From contig UROM01000005.1 in assembly GCA_900549455.1 (NCBI GenBank), positions 1-38,099 of the forward strand: 38,099 nucleotides of DNA, written 5' to 3'. The DNA is from an uncultured Collinsella sp. (GTDB lineage Bacteria; Actinomycetota; Coriobacteriia; Coriobacteriales; Coriobacteriaceae). The translations under genes were made by a program, and so were the position numbers. A model generated the notes under the pieces. It worked only from the letters and a program-made list of their open reading frames with translations, had not been told where the DNA came from and did no database searches. Shown in pieces: positions 25,933 through 32,929 of the stretch (position 1 is its first letter; each line of letters opens with the position of its first letter).

Positions 25933-27903
25933 ATGTACGGAAGCCGCTTCGATAAGCAAACTCAGCGTGAGTGCACCTGCTCGCTGGTTCATGGTACCTG
26001 GCGTTGTGTGGGTGCCAAAATAGCTTGCGCCGGCGCGTGTGCGCTTATGGTTGGCCAGTTGCTGCTGCCGAGCGTGGCGCTGGCGACGGAATGCGCCAAT
26101 CCCGCCGCTGGGACGGATGAGGTTGCCGAGGCTCCGGTAACGCCGACGGTTGCGGGGGATACGGCGGCTCCGGCGCCGGTACCGGTGACTCCGGCTGCGC
26201 CGATGACTGACGCGGCTCCGGCTGCACCGTCCACGGCAGAAGCTCAGCAAGATCAGCAGGACGCATCAGCGGCAACGGTGAACGATACGGTTGCTGCCAA
26301 CCAAGATGGCTCTCTTGGGGGCATCGACAGCTCGCCGGCAAACAACGCCATCATGCCCTGTGGCGTGACCGATGTGACAGGCGGGAGCGGCGTTAAGGTC
26401 AACACGACCGTGGTCCCCCACTATACGGACTGCGCGCTTCCGAGCAATGTCACACTCGAAAAGGGCCAGTCGTATACCTATGATTTTTCCGATGTTGAGG
26501 GCGGCATGCCGGATGAGCCGCTCTGCGAACTTGTCGAAACCAAGTACTACCGGGCCGATGCTGCTTCGGGCACCCTGGCTGAAGTCCAGGACGCATCTAT
26601 GTCCGATGTGACGGCCCGCTTTGAGCCTGTTGGCGATCACATGAGGCTGACGCTGACCTTTACGGGTAGCACGGCAGGCGGCTCGTATCGACTCACGCGC
26701 AATGAGGCTCTCTATATTGGCGCGGCACTGGAGTATACCGGAACTGACTATGAAGGCAGCTCGACTATCCTCAACGAAACCAGGTACGATTATTACCTCC
26801 GCTACGCCATCAATAGCGAAATTACGCTCGTTGCGTCAGAAAACGAAGCCCTCGAGAATTTGAACGTCAACGACGTGAAAACCGACTATGCGCCCGGCGA
26901 GGCGCCGCGTGCGACCGCGACGATTCCTGCCGCCGATGCCGACAAGTATGAGATCGCCTATGAGTGCTGGGAAGAGATGGATGGCAGTGACCCTGCGGAG
27001 CTTACGCCCGTTGCCTTCTGGTATTCCGACCCCGCTAAGTATCCGACGGGCGCGAGGAGGATCGAGCGCTTCGAAGAGGGCAAGTTCTACATGTATTCCG
27101 TTGAGCTGAGGCTCATGGGCGACAATACCGTGGCTGATGACTGCAATATGAACGTCAACGGTCATTGGGTACACCACATTAAGACCGTCAACGGCGTCTT
27201 TGCGCCCAATGCTGACAATATGCTGTGTGAGCAACCAATCGACGAATGGCGTGCCATCGACGTTATTGAGATCAACGGCGCCACGACCACCTTCAAGGCG
27301 GGCGACAGGCCGGTCTTTACGGCGGGTACTCCGGTGGATTCGAGCTCTGTCCTTCAGTGTGAGTTCTGGACGGGGAGCGACGGCAGTGAGGTGAATTCCA
27401 TCGAGTTTTGGGATCAGCACATCACCAACCATATTGACGCGTTTAAGCCCGGTGTGACCTATCGTTACGGCCTGTACTTTAAGCCGGCGCGTGGCTTCTA
27501 CTTTACGCCCAATACCAAGCTGAAGATCAATGGGGTTGAGTGTGGCTATCAGGTGGGCGAGGCAAGTGAGGTTGATCCCGAGAGCGGTTGGATTTACACC
27601 CTGTGGCTGAACACCAATCTGACGTTTACGCCTGAGAATACGCCTACTCCCGATCCGCAGCCCACGCCGGATCCCAACCCAACGCCGCAGCCTGAGACTG
27701 AGCCCGAGGCCAAACCCGCGACCAAGCCGACCGCGACCACCACCACGACCAAGACGGTTGAGAAAGCCACGCCGGCCAAGAAGTCCGATACCGCTCTAGT
27801 CGCCACAGGCGACACCACCGCGATGACGGCCACCGCCCTAGGCATCGCCGGCGCAACCGTTGCCGCGGCCGGCATCGCCGCAACCAAGCGCCGCAAGCGC
27901 TAG
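25933..27903 (+). CDS. Large secreted/surface protein with degenerate sorting signal
   Basis: A 656-residue protein of unrecognised function. A signal peptide lies behind a 28-residue hydrophilic lead (hydrophobic about 29-50, cleavage near SVALA). An Ala/Pro/Thr-rich low-complexity stretch follows (about 55-125). Next come beta-rich modules, two of which (about 330-400 and 450-545) share a pattern of an ING/VNG motif, 'AGD-P-F' and a closing F-x-PG-x-x-Y-x-Y. A Pro-rich linker (TPTPDPQPTPDPNPTPQ) and a C-terminal anchor close it: LVATGD (about 622-627), a hydrophobic helix and RRKR. The anchor resembles LPxTG with P replaced by V. ATG 25933 follows AAGGAGG; the longer frame from 25897 runs through the repeat and was rejected. 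Confidence 0.85.
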   Translation: MYGSRFDKQTQRECTCSLVHGTWRCVGAKIACAGACALMVGQLLLPSVALATECANPAAGTDEVAEAPVTPTVAGDTAAPAPVPVTPAAPMTDAAPAAPSTAEAQQDQQDASAATVNDTVAANQDGSLGGIDSSPANNAIMPCGVTDVTGGSGVKVNTTVVPHYTDCALPSNVTLEKGQSYTYDFSDVEGGMPDEPLCELVETKYYRADAASGTLAEVQDASMSDVTARFEPVGDHMRLTLTFTGSTAGGSYRLTRNEALYIGAALEYTGTDYEGSSTILNETRYDYYLRYAINSEITLVASENEALENLNVNDVKTDYAPGEAPRATATIPAADADKYEIAYECWEEMDGSDPAELTPVAFWYSDPAKYPTGARRIERFEEGKFYMYSVELRLMGDNTVADDCNMNVNGHWVHHIKTVNGVFAPNADNMLCEQPIDEWRAIDVIEINGATTTFKAGDRPVFTAGTPVDSSSVLQCEFWTGSDGSEVNSIEFWDQHITNHIDAFKPGVTYRYGLYFKPARGFYFTPNTKLKINGVECGYQVGEASEVDPESGWIYTLWLNTNLTFTPENTPTPDPQPTPDPNPTPQPETEPEAKPATKPTATTTTTKTVEKATPAKKSDTALVATGDTTAMTATALGIAGATVAAAGIAATKRRKR

Positions 27904-27939
27904 GTTTTGGTGGCAGCGCCCGTCCTCGGCTTTATCAAG

Positions 27940-28157
27940 ATCTCAATCTGTAACACCTGGCTGCCCAAAACGGCCCTAGATGTTACAGATTTAGATGAAC
28001 CGAATGGCCGCTAACCTAACGTCTTGATCTGTAACACGTAGCGGGGAATTTGGTCTCTAACTGTTACAGATTGAGATGAACAGGCGGATGTTCGCACAAT
28101 ATCTTGATCTGTAACAACTACGAGGCTCAACAGGTCCTAACTGTTACAGATCGAGAC
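27940..28157. repeat. Regular array of six alternating inverted 16-bp motifs
   Basis: Motif ATCTYRATCTGTAACA occurs forward at 27940-27955, 28021-28036 and 28101-28116, and inverted at 27981-27996, 28062-28077 and 28142-28157. Orientation alternates strictly. Gaps are 25, 24, 25, 23 and 25 bases. Ten bases of each copy (ATCTGTAACA) are invariant. Gap sequences differ but several end in CTAAC, and gaps after inverted copies begin GAA or AAA. It can be read as three hairpins with 16-bp stems and 25-base loops, or as an array of protein sites about 41 bp apart. It is not a CRISPR: repeats alternate and are short. No gene lies in this gap (27904-28297). Confidence 0.93.
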
Positions 28158-28174
28158 AAAACGATCGACCAGGT

Positions 28175-28219
28175 CCCAAACCACCACAAAGGTGCCTGTC
28201 CCCATCGTGGTGGTTTGGG
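28175..28219. repeat. REP-like element copy F
   Basis: CCCAAACCACCAC (28175-28187) and its exact complement (28207-28219) enclose AAAGGTGCCTGTCCCCATC. This is copy D/E of the family in the opposite orientation. No T-run follows on either strand. Confidence 0.85.
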
Positions 28220-28231
28220 CGGCCGGCATAG

Positions 28232-28269
28232 AAAAAGTCCCCGCCGGGCGTGTGCTCGACGGGGACTTT
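28232..28269 (-). terminator. Terminator of the nfnA-nfnB transcript
   Basis: On the minus strand AAAGTCCCCG (28269-28260) pairs with CGGGGACTTT (28243-28234), followed by TTTTT C. It lies 29 bases after the nfnB stop. Confidence 0.9.
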
Positions 28270-28297
28270 GCCGTTTGATGGCTAGCGCTGTAGGTGA

Positions 28298-29707
28298 TTA
28301 CTCGCCCAGCAGGCTCTTGGTGATCGAAGCGGCGGCCTTCTTGCCGGCGCCCATCGCCAGAATGACCGTAGCGGCACCGGTGACGATGTCGCCGCCGGCC
28401 CAGATGCGGGGATCGGTGGTCTGGCCGGTCTCCTCGTCGGCGACGATGTAGCCCCACTTGTTGAGCTCCATCTTGCCGCCGATCTTGGCAGCGAAGGGGT
28501 TGGCGTTGGTGCCGATAGCCGAGATCGCGACGTCGCAGGGGATCTCCTCGATGGCGCCCTCGATGGGCACCGGGCGACGGCGGCCGGACTCGTCGGGCTC
28601 GCCGAGCTCCATCTTCTGGACCTTGACGGCGCACACGGAGCCGTCCTCGCCAGCGACAAACTCGAGCGGGGAGACGAGCGGTAGAACCTCGACGCCCTCG
28701 GCCTTGGCATGGTGCAGCTCGGCGCGACGGCAGGGCATCTCGTCCTCGGTACGACGGTAGGCGATGATGGCGTGCTCGGCGCCCAGGCGCTTGGCGGTAC
28801 GGACGGCGTCCATAGCCACGTTGCCGCCACCAAAGACGACGACGTTCTTGCCGTGCTTGGTGGGGGTGTCGTACTCGGGGAACTTGTTGGCCTTCATCAG
28901 GTTCACGCGGGTGAGGTACTCGTTCGCGAAGAAGACGTTGGGCAGGTTCTCGCCGGGGACGTTGAGGAACTTGGGCAGGCCGGCGCCAGTCGCCACGTAG
29001 ATGGCGTCGAAGCCCTGCTCGAACAGCTCCTCGGCCGTGGCCATGTTGCCCACGACGGAGTTGTACTCAAACTTGACGCCCATGTCCTCCAGGCCGTCAA
29101 TTTCGCGCTTGACGACCGCCTTGGGCAGACGGAACTCGGGGATGCCGTAGACCAGTACGCCGCCGCCGGTAAAGAAGGCCTCAAAGACGGTGACGTCAAA
29201 GCCGTTGCGGGCGAGCTCGCCGGCGCAGGTGATACCGGACGGGCCAGAGCCGACGACGGCGACCTTCTTGCCGTTCTTGGGGGCCATCTTGGGCGTGGAG
29301 GCGAGCTCGGGGCGGTCACCCAGGAAGCGCTCGAGCTGGCCGATGGCCACGGGCTCGGACTTCTTACCACGGATGCACTTACCCTCGCACTGGTTCTCCT
29401 GCGGGCAGACGCGACCGCAGATGGCGGGAAGCATGGAGTCCTCGCGGATGGTATCGAGGGCGCCGCCGAAGTCCTTCGCGCGGATCTGCTCGATAAAGCG
29501 GGGGATGTTGATGTTGACGGGGCAGCCCTCAACACAGAACGGCTTCTTGCAGTTGAGGCAGCGCTCGGCCTCGGCCAGCGCCATCTCCTCGGTGAAGCCC
29601 TTGTCGACGGGGCGGAAGTCGCAGGCGCGCTCGGCAGCCGGCTCCTCGTTATCGGGGGTGCGGGGCGACTTCATATCGGCAACGAAACGACCGTTAACTA
29701 GTGGCAT
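28298..29707 (-). CDS. nfnB: NADH-dependent ferredoxin:NADP+ oxidoreductase large subunit (NfnB, GltD-like)
   Basis: A 469-residue flavoprotein of the glutamate-synthase small-chain family. N-terminal cysteines for [4Fe-4S] clusters are C50, C53, C58, C62 and C97, C101, C107, C111. An FAD loop VVGSGPSG lies at about 151-158, an NADPH-binding GGGNVAMDA later, and a C-terminal WAGGDIVTG closes FAD binding. Automatic annotation would call this gltD, but the upstream overlapping PyrK/SudB-like gene makes the pair NfnAB. That enzyme bifurcates electrons: reduced ferredoxin plus NADH reduce two NADP+. No glutamate synthase large subunit is in the window. It overlaps nfnA by 10 bases. Confidence 0.9.
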   Translation of the reverse strand: MPLVNGRFVADMKSPRTPDNEEPAAERACDFRPVDKGFTEEMALAEAERCLNCKKPFCVEGCPVNINIPRFIEQIRAKDFGGALDTIREDSMLPAICGRVCPQENQCEGKCIRGKKSEPVAIGQLERFLGDRPELASTPKMAPKNGKKVAVVGSGPSGITCAGELARNGFDVTVFEAFFTGGGVLVYGIPEFRLPKAVVKREIDGLEDMGVKFEYNSVVGNMATAEELFEQGFDAIYVATGAGLPKFLNVPGENLPNVFFANEYLTRVNLMKANKFPEYDTPTKHGKNVVVFGGGNVAMDAVRTAKRLGAEHAIIAYRRTEDEMPCRRAELHHAKAEGVEVLPLVSPLEFVAGEDGSVCAVKVQKMELGEPDESGRRRPVPIEGAIEEIPCDVAISAIGTNANPFAAKIGGKMELNKWGYIVADEETGQTTDPRIWAGGDIVTGAATVILAMGAGKKAAASITKSLLGE

Positions 29708-30537
29708 GCGCAGCTCTTTTCCTCATAGGCCTTGAGGGACGCGCCCTCTTCGGAACGGTAAGCGGCCTGGCGGGCACGAAGGTCATCCCAGTCGACCAGG
29801 GTGGCATCGAAGTCGGGGCCGTCGACGCAAGCGAACTTGGTCACGCCGCCCACCTCGACGCGGCAGCAGCCGCACATACCGGTGCCGTCAACCATGATGG
29901 GGTTGAGCGACGCGGTGATGGGGGTGTCGTACTTCTGGGCGGTGAGGGTCGAGAACTTCATCATCGGAACGGGGCCGACGCAGAAGACCTGGCTCACGGC
30001 CTTGTCCTGCAGCAGACGCTCCAGCGGAGCGGTGACAACGCCCTGCTCGCCGTAGGAGCCGTCGTCAGTGGTGATGTGGATGTGGTCCTCGTCGAGGAGC
30101 TCGCGGAACTGGTCCTCCATGAGCAGGAGGTCCTTGGTGCGGGCGCCCATGATGGCGTGCACCTCGTGGCCGGTCTCGACCAGGTGCTTGGCGACCGGGA
30201 AGGCAATTGCCAGGCCGACGCCGCCGCCGATGACGGCGCAGGGGCCCTCGGCCATCTCGGTGGGAACTCCCAGCGGGCCCACGACGTCGCGCAGCGACTC
30301 GCCGGCCTCGTAGGTGGAAAGCATTTCGGTGGTCTTGCCGATCACCATGAAGATGAACTCGACCCAGCCCTCGTCACCGTTCCAGCCGGCCAGGGTAAAC
30401 GGGACACGCTCGCCCGTCTCGTTGGCGCGAACCATGAGGAACTGTCCAGCGTGCGCATGCTTGGCGATTGCGGGCGCCTCGATGCGGAACTTGAACACCT
30501 TCTCCGAGAACTGCGTCTTCTCCAGGATCTTATACAT
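29698..30537 (-). CDS. nfnA: NADH-dependent ferredoxin:NADP+ oxidoreductase small subunit (NfnA)
   Basis: A 279-residue ferredoxin-reductase-type subunit holding the bifurcating FAD partner, an NADH site and a [2Fe-2S] cluster. The FAD barrel includes RVPFTLA, the nucleotide domain AVIGGGVGLAIAFPVAK, and the cluster cysteines lie in GMCGCCRVEVGGVTKFACVDGP (C222, C224/C225, C237). PyrK and sulfide dehydrogenase SudB are close relatives; lack of pyrD nearby and fusion of reading with nfnB decide for NfnA. The last residues (SCACH) are Cys-rich. ATG 30537 is behind AGAGAGGGG on the minus strand. Confidence 0.9.
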   Translation of the reverse strand: MYKILEKTQFSEKVFKFRIEAPAIAKHAHAGQFLMVRANETGERVPFTLAGWNGDEGWVEFIFMVIGKTTEMLSTYEAGESLRDVVGPLGVPTEMAEGPCAVIGGGVGLAIAFPVAKHLVETGHEVHAIMGARTKDLLLMEDQFRELLDEDHIHITTDDGSYGEQGVVTAPLERLLQDKAVSQVFCVGPVPMMKFSTLTAQKYDTPITASLNPIMVDGTGMCGCCRVEVGGVTKFACVDGPDFDATLVDWDDLRARQAAYRSEEGASLKAYEEKSCACH

Positions 30538-30596
30538 AGAACCCCTCTCTTGTTAGGGCGGCCGAACCGTGCCTCCACGGAAATGGACGGCAGCCC

Positions 30597-30638
30597 GAAT
30601 AAAACCGTACGCGCACAGGCGTTGTGCAGACATACGGT
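30597..30638 (-). promoter_or_regulatory. Attenuator-like hairpin in the nfnA leader
   Basis: In the minus-strand RNA, ACCGTA (30638-30633) pairs with TACGGT (30609-30604), with an inner perfect GCACA/TGTGC stem, followed by TTTATT. It lies between the -10 at 30643-30648 and the nfnA start, so it would terminate transcription before the gene unless opened. Confidence 0.5.
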
Positions 30639-30642
30639 GCAA

Positions 30643-30648
30643 ATTATA
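30643..30648 (-). promoter_or_regulatory. nfnA promoter -10 element
   Basis: Perfect TATAAT on the minus strand, 105 bases before the nfnA ATG, giving a leader of about 100 bases. The -35 is poorly matched. Confidence 0.6.
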
Positions 30649-30696
30649 CCCTCATGGACATGTCGCTTACGTGTGTCTTTGGCAGGCGGGAAAGTG

Positions 30697-30731
30697 ACCT
30701 ACCAAAAAGGGACAGGTTTATTTTGGTAGGT
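30697..30731. repeat. REP-like palindrome, copy B
   Basis: ACCTACCAAAA (30697-30707) and TTTTGGTAGGT (30721-30731) form a perfect 11-bp stem around AGGGACAGGTTTA. Same family and orientation as copy A after purF. Confidence 0.88.
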
Positions 30732-30749
30732 TTTATCAGGCAAAATGGC

Positions 30750-30791
30750 AAAGGGGGCCGGTCTCGCGCATCGGTGAGGCCGGCCCCCTTT
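30750..30791 (-). terminator. Terminator hairpin downstream of pth
   Basis: AAAGGGGGCCGG (30750-30761) and its complement (30780-30791) extend to a 16-bp stem with one wobble. Read on the minus strand after pth it is followed by GCCATTTT. It sits between repeat copies B and C. Confidence 0.75.
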
Positions 30792-30858
30792 GGAGCGCTG
30801 CATATGTATGGCGGCACAGGGTTTATTACGGCGCGGCTGCCGCGGCGTTTCCGCATAC

Positions 30859-30898
30859 AAAACCTGCCAAAATAAACATCCCTAAATGGTAGGTTTTA
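30859..30898. repeat. REP-like palindrome, copy C (supplies pth stop codon)
   Basis: An inverted copy of A: AAAACCTGCCAAAATAAAC, then ATCCCTAAATGG and TAGGTTTTA. On the minus strand it begins TAAAACCTACC, and that TAA is the pth stop codon, exactly as copy A begins with the purF stop. Confidence 0.88.
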
Positions 30899-31525
30899 GT
30901 GCTTGCCGTTGGCGGAGACGGAGCCGTTGACGTGGTCGCGGGCATAGATTACGCCGTGTACGATCGCCAGGCCGGCGGCGTCGGCGGCGCGGGCGCAGGT
31001 GTCCTGGAAGTCCTCGGCCTCGCGGGCGCGCAGCTGCTTGAGCACGTAGTCGGCGACGGCCATCTTGCCGGGAGGGTTGCCGATGCCGGTGCGGATGCGG
31101 CTGAAGTCGCGGCTGCCCATCTTGTCGATGATGGAGCGCAGGCCGTTGTGACCGGCGTGGCCACCGCCCACCTTAACACGTACGTCGCCGGCGGGAATGT
31201 CGAGCTCGTCGTGAATCACGAGCAACTCCTCGGCCTTGATCTTGTACTCGCGGCAGAGCTTGGAGATGGGGCCACCCGAGGTATTCATATACGATTGCGG
31301 CTTGACCAGCACGATCTGGCGCTTGCCGCCCTCTTCCTCGGCATCGTTGATATTGATGAGCGCGACCTCGGCGCCTGCCTGGTTTTTCCAGTACGTGACA
31401 CCGGCCTGACGGGCCAACTCGTCGATTGCTTTGAAGCCAGCGTTGTGGCGGGTCTCGGCATATTCCTCGCCGGGGTTGCCAAGTCCGGCAACCATGCGAA
31501 TCTTAAGCGGCTGTGCAGCTGCCAT
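30896..31525 (-). CDS. pth: Peptidyl-tRNA hydrolase
   Basis: A 209-residue enzyme that releases peptides from stalled peptidyl-tRNA. Motifs: MVAGLGNPGEEYAETRHNAGF with catalytic His27, then KPQSYMNTSGGPI, VIHDELDIPAGDVRVKVGGGHAGHNGLRSI and the closing FSRIRTGIGNPPGKM. ATG 31525 has AAGGGA five bases upstream on the minus strand; an in-frame TTG at 31546 is unlikely. The last residues (HVNGSVSANGKH) are unconserved and the stop is contributed by the repeat. The gene is preceded by ~220 bases of highly structured sequence downstream of prs. Confidence 0.96.
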   Translation of the reverse strand: MAAAQPLKIRMVAGLGNPGEEYAETRHNAGFKAIDELARQAGVTYWKNQAGAEVALININDAEEEGGKRQIVLVKPQSYMNTSGGPISKLCREYKIKAEELLVIHDELDIPAGDVRVKVGGGHAGHNGLRSIIDKMGSRDFSRIRTGIGNPPGKMAVADYVLKQLRAREAEDFQDTCARAADAAGLAIVHGVIYARDHVNGSVSANGKH

Positions 31526-31571
31526 ATTTGTCCCTTCGTTACGCAAAAAGTTTAATCAACGACAAAGGCTA

Positions 31572-31629
31572 CCACGCCCGCCGAAGGCGAGACTTCGTTT
31601 CAGCGAAATCCCACCAGACAAAAGCGTGG
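31572..31629. repeat. Branched hairpin element upstream of pth
   Basis: An outer stem CCACGC (31572-31577) with GCGTGG (31624-31629) encloses two smaller hairpins, CGAAG/CTTCG (31582-31597) and TTTC/GAAA (31598-31608), giving a three-way junction. It lies next to the long P4 hairpin. Confidence 0.5.
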
Positions 31630-31643
31630 CCGCGGCAGAGCGA

Positions 31644-31721
31644 GCCGTCGGAACAGAAGAAACCCCCGCGCGACCTTTGCGAAGCAAGGGGGAGCGCGGG
31701 GGTTTCTTCTGTTCCGACGGC
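31644..31721. repeat. Perfect 28-bp hairpin P4 between prs and pth
   Basis: Arms 31644-31671 and 31694-31721 are exactly complementary over 28 bases (outer part GCCGTCGGAACAGAAG). The 22-base loop contains CCTTTGCGAAGCAAGG, itself a small hairpin that shares the GCGAAGC core of P1 and P3. No T-run follows. It lies 28 bases after the prs stop. Confidence 0.93.
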
Positions 31722-31749
31722 GATGCGCCGGGTTGCAAGGACGATGCGA

Positions 31750-32736
31750 TTACAGCGCGAAGTCGCCGCCGACGAGCGTAGAGACGGGCTCCTCGTGGTA
31801 AACGGCGGAGATGGCCTGAGCGAACTCCTCGGCGACCGAGATGGTCTTGATCTTGCCGCCGACCTCGACGGGGATGGCATCGGTGACGAGGCACTCGACG
31901 ATCGGGGCGTCGTTCAGGCGCTCGATGGCCGGACCGGAGAAGATGCCGTGGGTGGCGCACACGTAGATGTCGCCGGCGCCCATGGCCTTGAGCTCCTTGA
32001 CGTTGGCGCACAGGGTGCCAGCGGTGTCGATCATGTCGTCGTTGATGATGCAGGTCTTGCCCTTGATGTCACCGATGATGCCCATGACCTCGGCGGCGTT
32101 GTGGCGCGGACGGCCCTTGTGGGCGATGGCCAGGTCGCAGCCGAGCATGTCGGACAGCTTCTTGGCGGCCTTGGCGCGGCCCACATCGGGGGAGACGACA
32201 ACCAGGTTGTCGGTGTCGAAGTGCATGTTGTTGTAGTACTGGCCAAACAGCGGCAGCGCGGACAGGTGGTTAACCGGGATATCGAAGAAGCCCTGGATCT
32301 GGCCCTGGTGCAGGTCGAGGGTGATGATGCGGTTGACGCCGGCGCGCTCGAGCAGGTTGGCGACGAGGCGGGCGGTGATGGGCTCGCGCGGGCCGGCCTT
32401 GCGGTCCTGGCGGGCATAGCCGTAGTGGGTGATGACGGCGGTGATGGAGCGGGCGGATGCGCGCTTGGCAGCGTCGGTGGCGATGAGCAGCTCCATGAGC
32501 ATGTCGTTGACGTTGCCGCCGGCCACGGACTGAATCAGGAAGACGTCGGCGCCGCGGACGGTCTCGTCGTAGCGGGCGTAAATCTCACCATTGGCGAACT
32601 GCTTTAGCGTAAGGCCCGAAAGCTCGACCCCAAGGTACTCAGCGATCTTCTGAGCGAGGGGACGGTTGGAGGAACCGGAATACACGCGGATGGACTTGCG
32701 CATATTCTCCGACTTCTCGGGATCATTAATCGGCAT
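31750..32736 (-). CDS. prs: Ribose-phosphate pyrophosphokinase
   Basis: A 328-residue PRPP synthase that makes PRPP from ribose 5-phosphate and ATP for the purine and pyrimidine genes elsewhere in the window. Motifs: FANGEIYARYDETVRGADVFLIQS, the flexible loop YARQDRKAGPREPI, DLHQGQIQGFFDIPVNHL and the PRPP-binding loop NDDMIDTAGT (the family usually has VDDMIDTAGT). ATG 32736 is behind AAGGAGAAGGG. The gene follows glmU, a common bacterial order, but a terminator lies between them. Confidence 0.97.
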   Translation of the reverse strand: MPINDPEKSENMRKSIRVYSGSSNRPLAQKIAEYLGVELSGLTLKQFANGEIYARYDETVRGADVFLIQSVAGGNVNDMLMELLIATDAAKRASARSITAVITHYGYARQDRKAGPREPITARLVANLLERAGVNRIITLDLHQGQIQGFFDIPVNHLSALPLFGQYYNNMHFDTDNLVVVSPDVGRAKAAKKLSDMLGCDLAIAHKGRPRHNAAEVMGIIGDIKGKTCIINDDMIDTAGTLCANVKELKAMGAGDIYVCATHGIFSGPAIERLNDAPIVECLVTDAIPVEVGGKIKTISVAEEFAQAISAVYHEEPVSTLVGGDFAL

Positions 32737-32782
32737 TACCCTTCTCCTTTATACATCGAATGCCATATAGATGCCTTTTTGC

Positions 32783-32788
32783 ATTGTA
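32783..32788 (-). promoter_or_regulatory. Possible prs promoter -10
   Basis: TACAAT on the minus strand 47 bases before the prs ATG and after the glmU terminator. The -35 is weak. Confidence 0.4.
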
Positions 32789-32879
32789 ACCGCGCGGCGG
32801 GGTTAATCGGGTCTTGATAACGTCTTTACCGTCAACGGACACGAACCGACCACTCATTCTGTCACGCAGGTCAGCATAG

Positions 32880-32912
32880 AAAAAGGAGCCGTCCCCATGG
32901 GAACAGCTCCTT
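32880..32912 (-). terminator. Terminator of glmU
   Basis: On the minus strand AAGGAGCTGTTCCC (32912-32899) pairs with GGGGACGGCTCCTT (32896-32883) with few mismatches, followed by TTTC. It separates glmU from prs. Confidence 0.85.
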
Positions 32913-32929
32913 AGATGCTTGGTAAAACG

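Noticed and set aside
27940..28157. CRISPR array
   Set aside because: Repeats are only 16 bp, alternate in orientation, the spacers are partly similar to each other, and no cas genes are present.
28298..29707. gltD (glutamate synthase small chain)
   Set aside because: The overlapping PyrK/SudB-like partner and the absence of gltB make NfnB the better call.
31644..31721. Rho-independent terminator of prs
   Set aside because: The stem is far longer than usual and no T-run follows on the minus strand.
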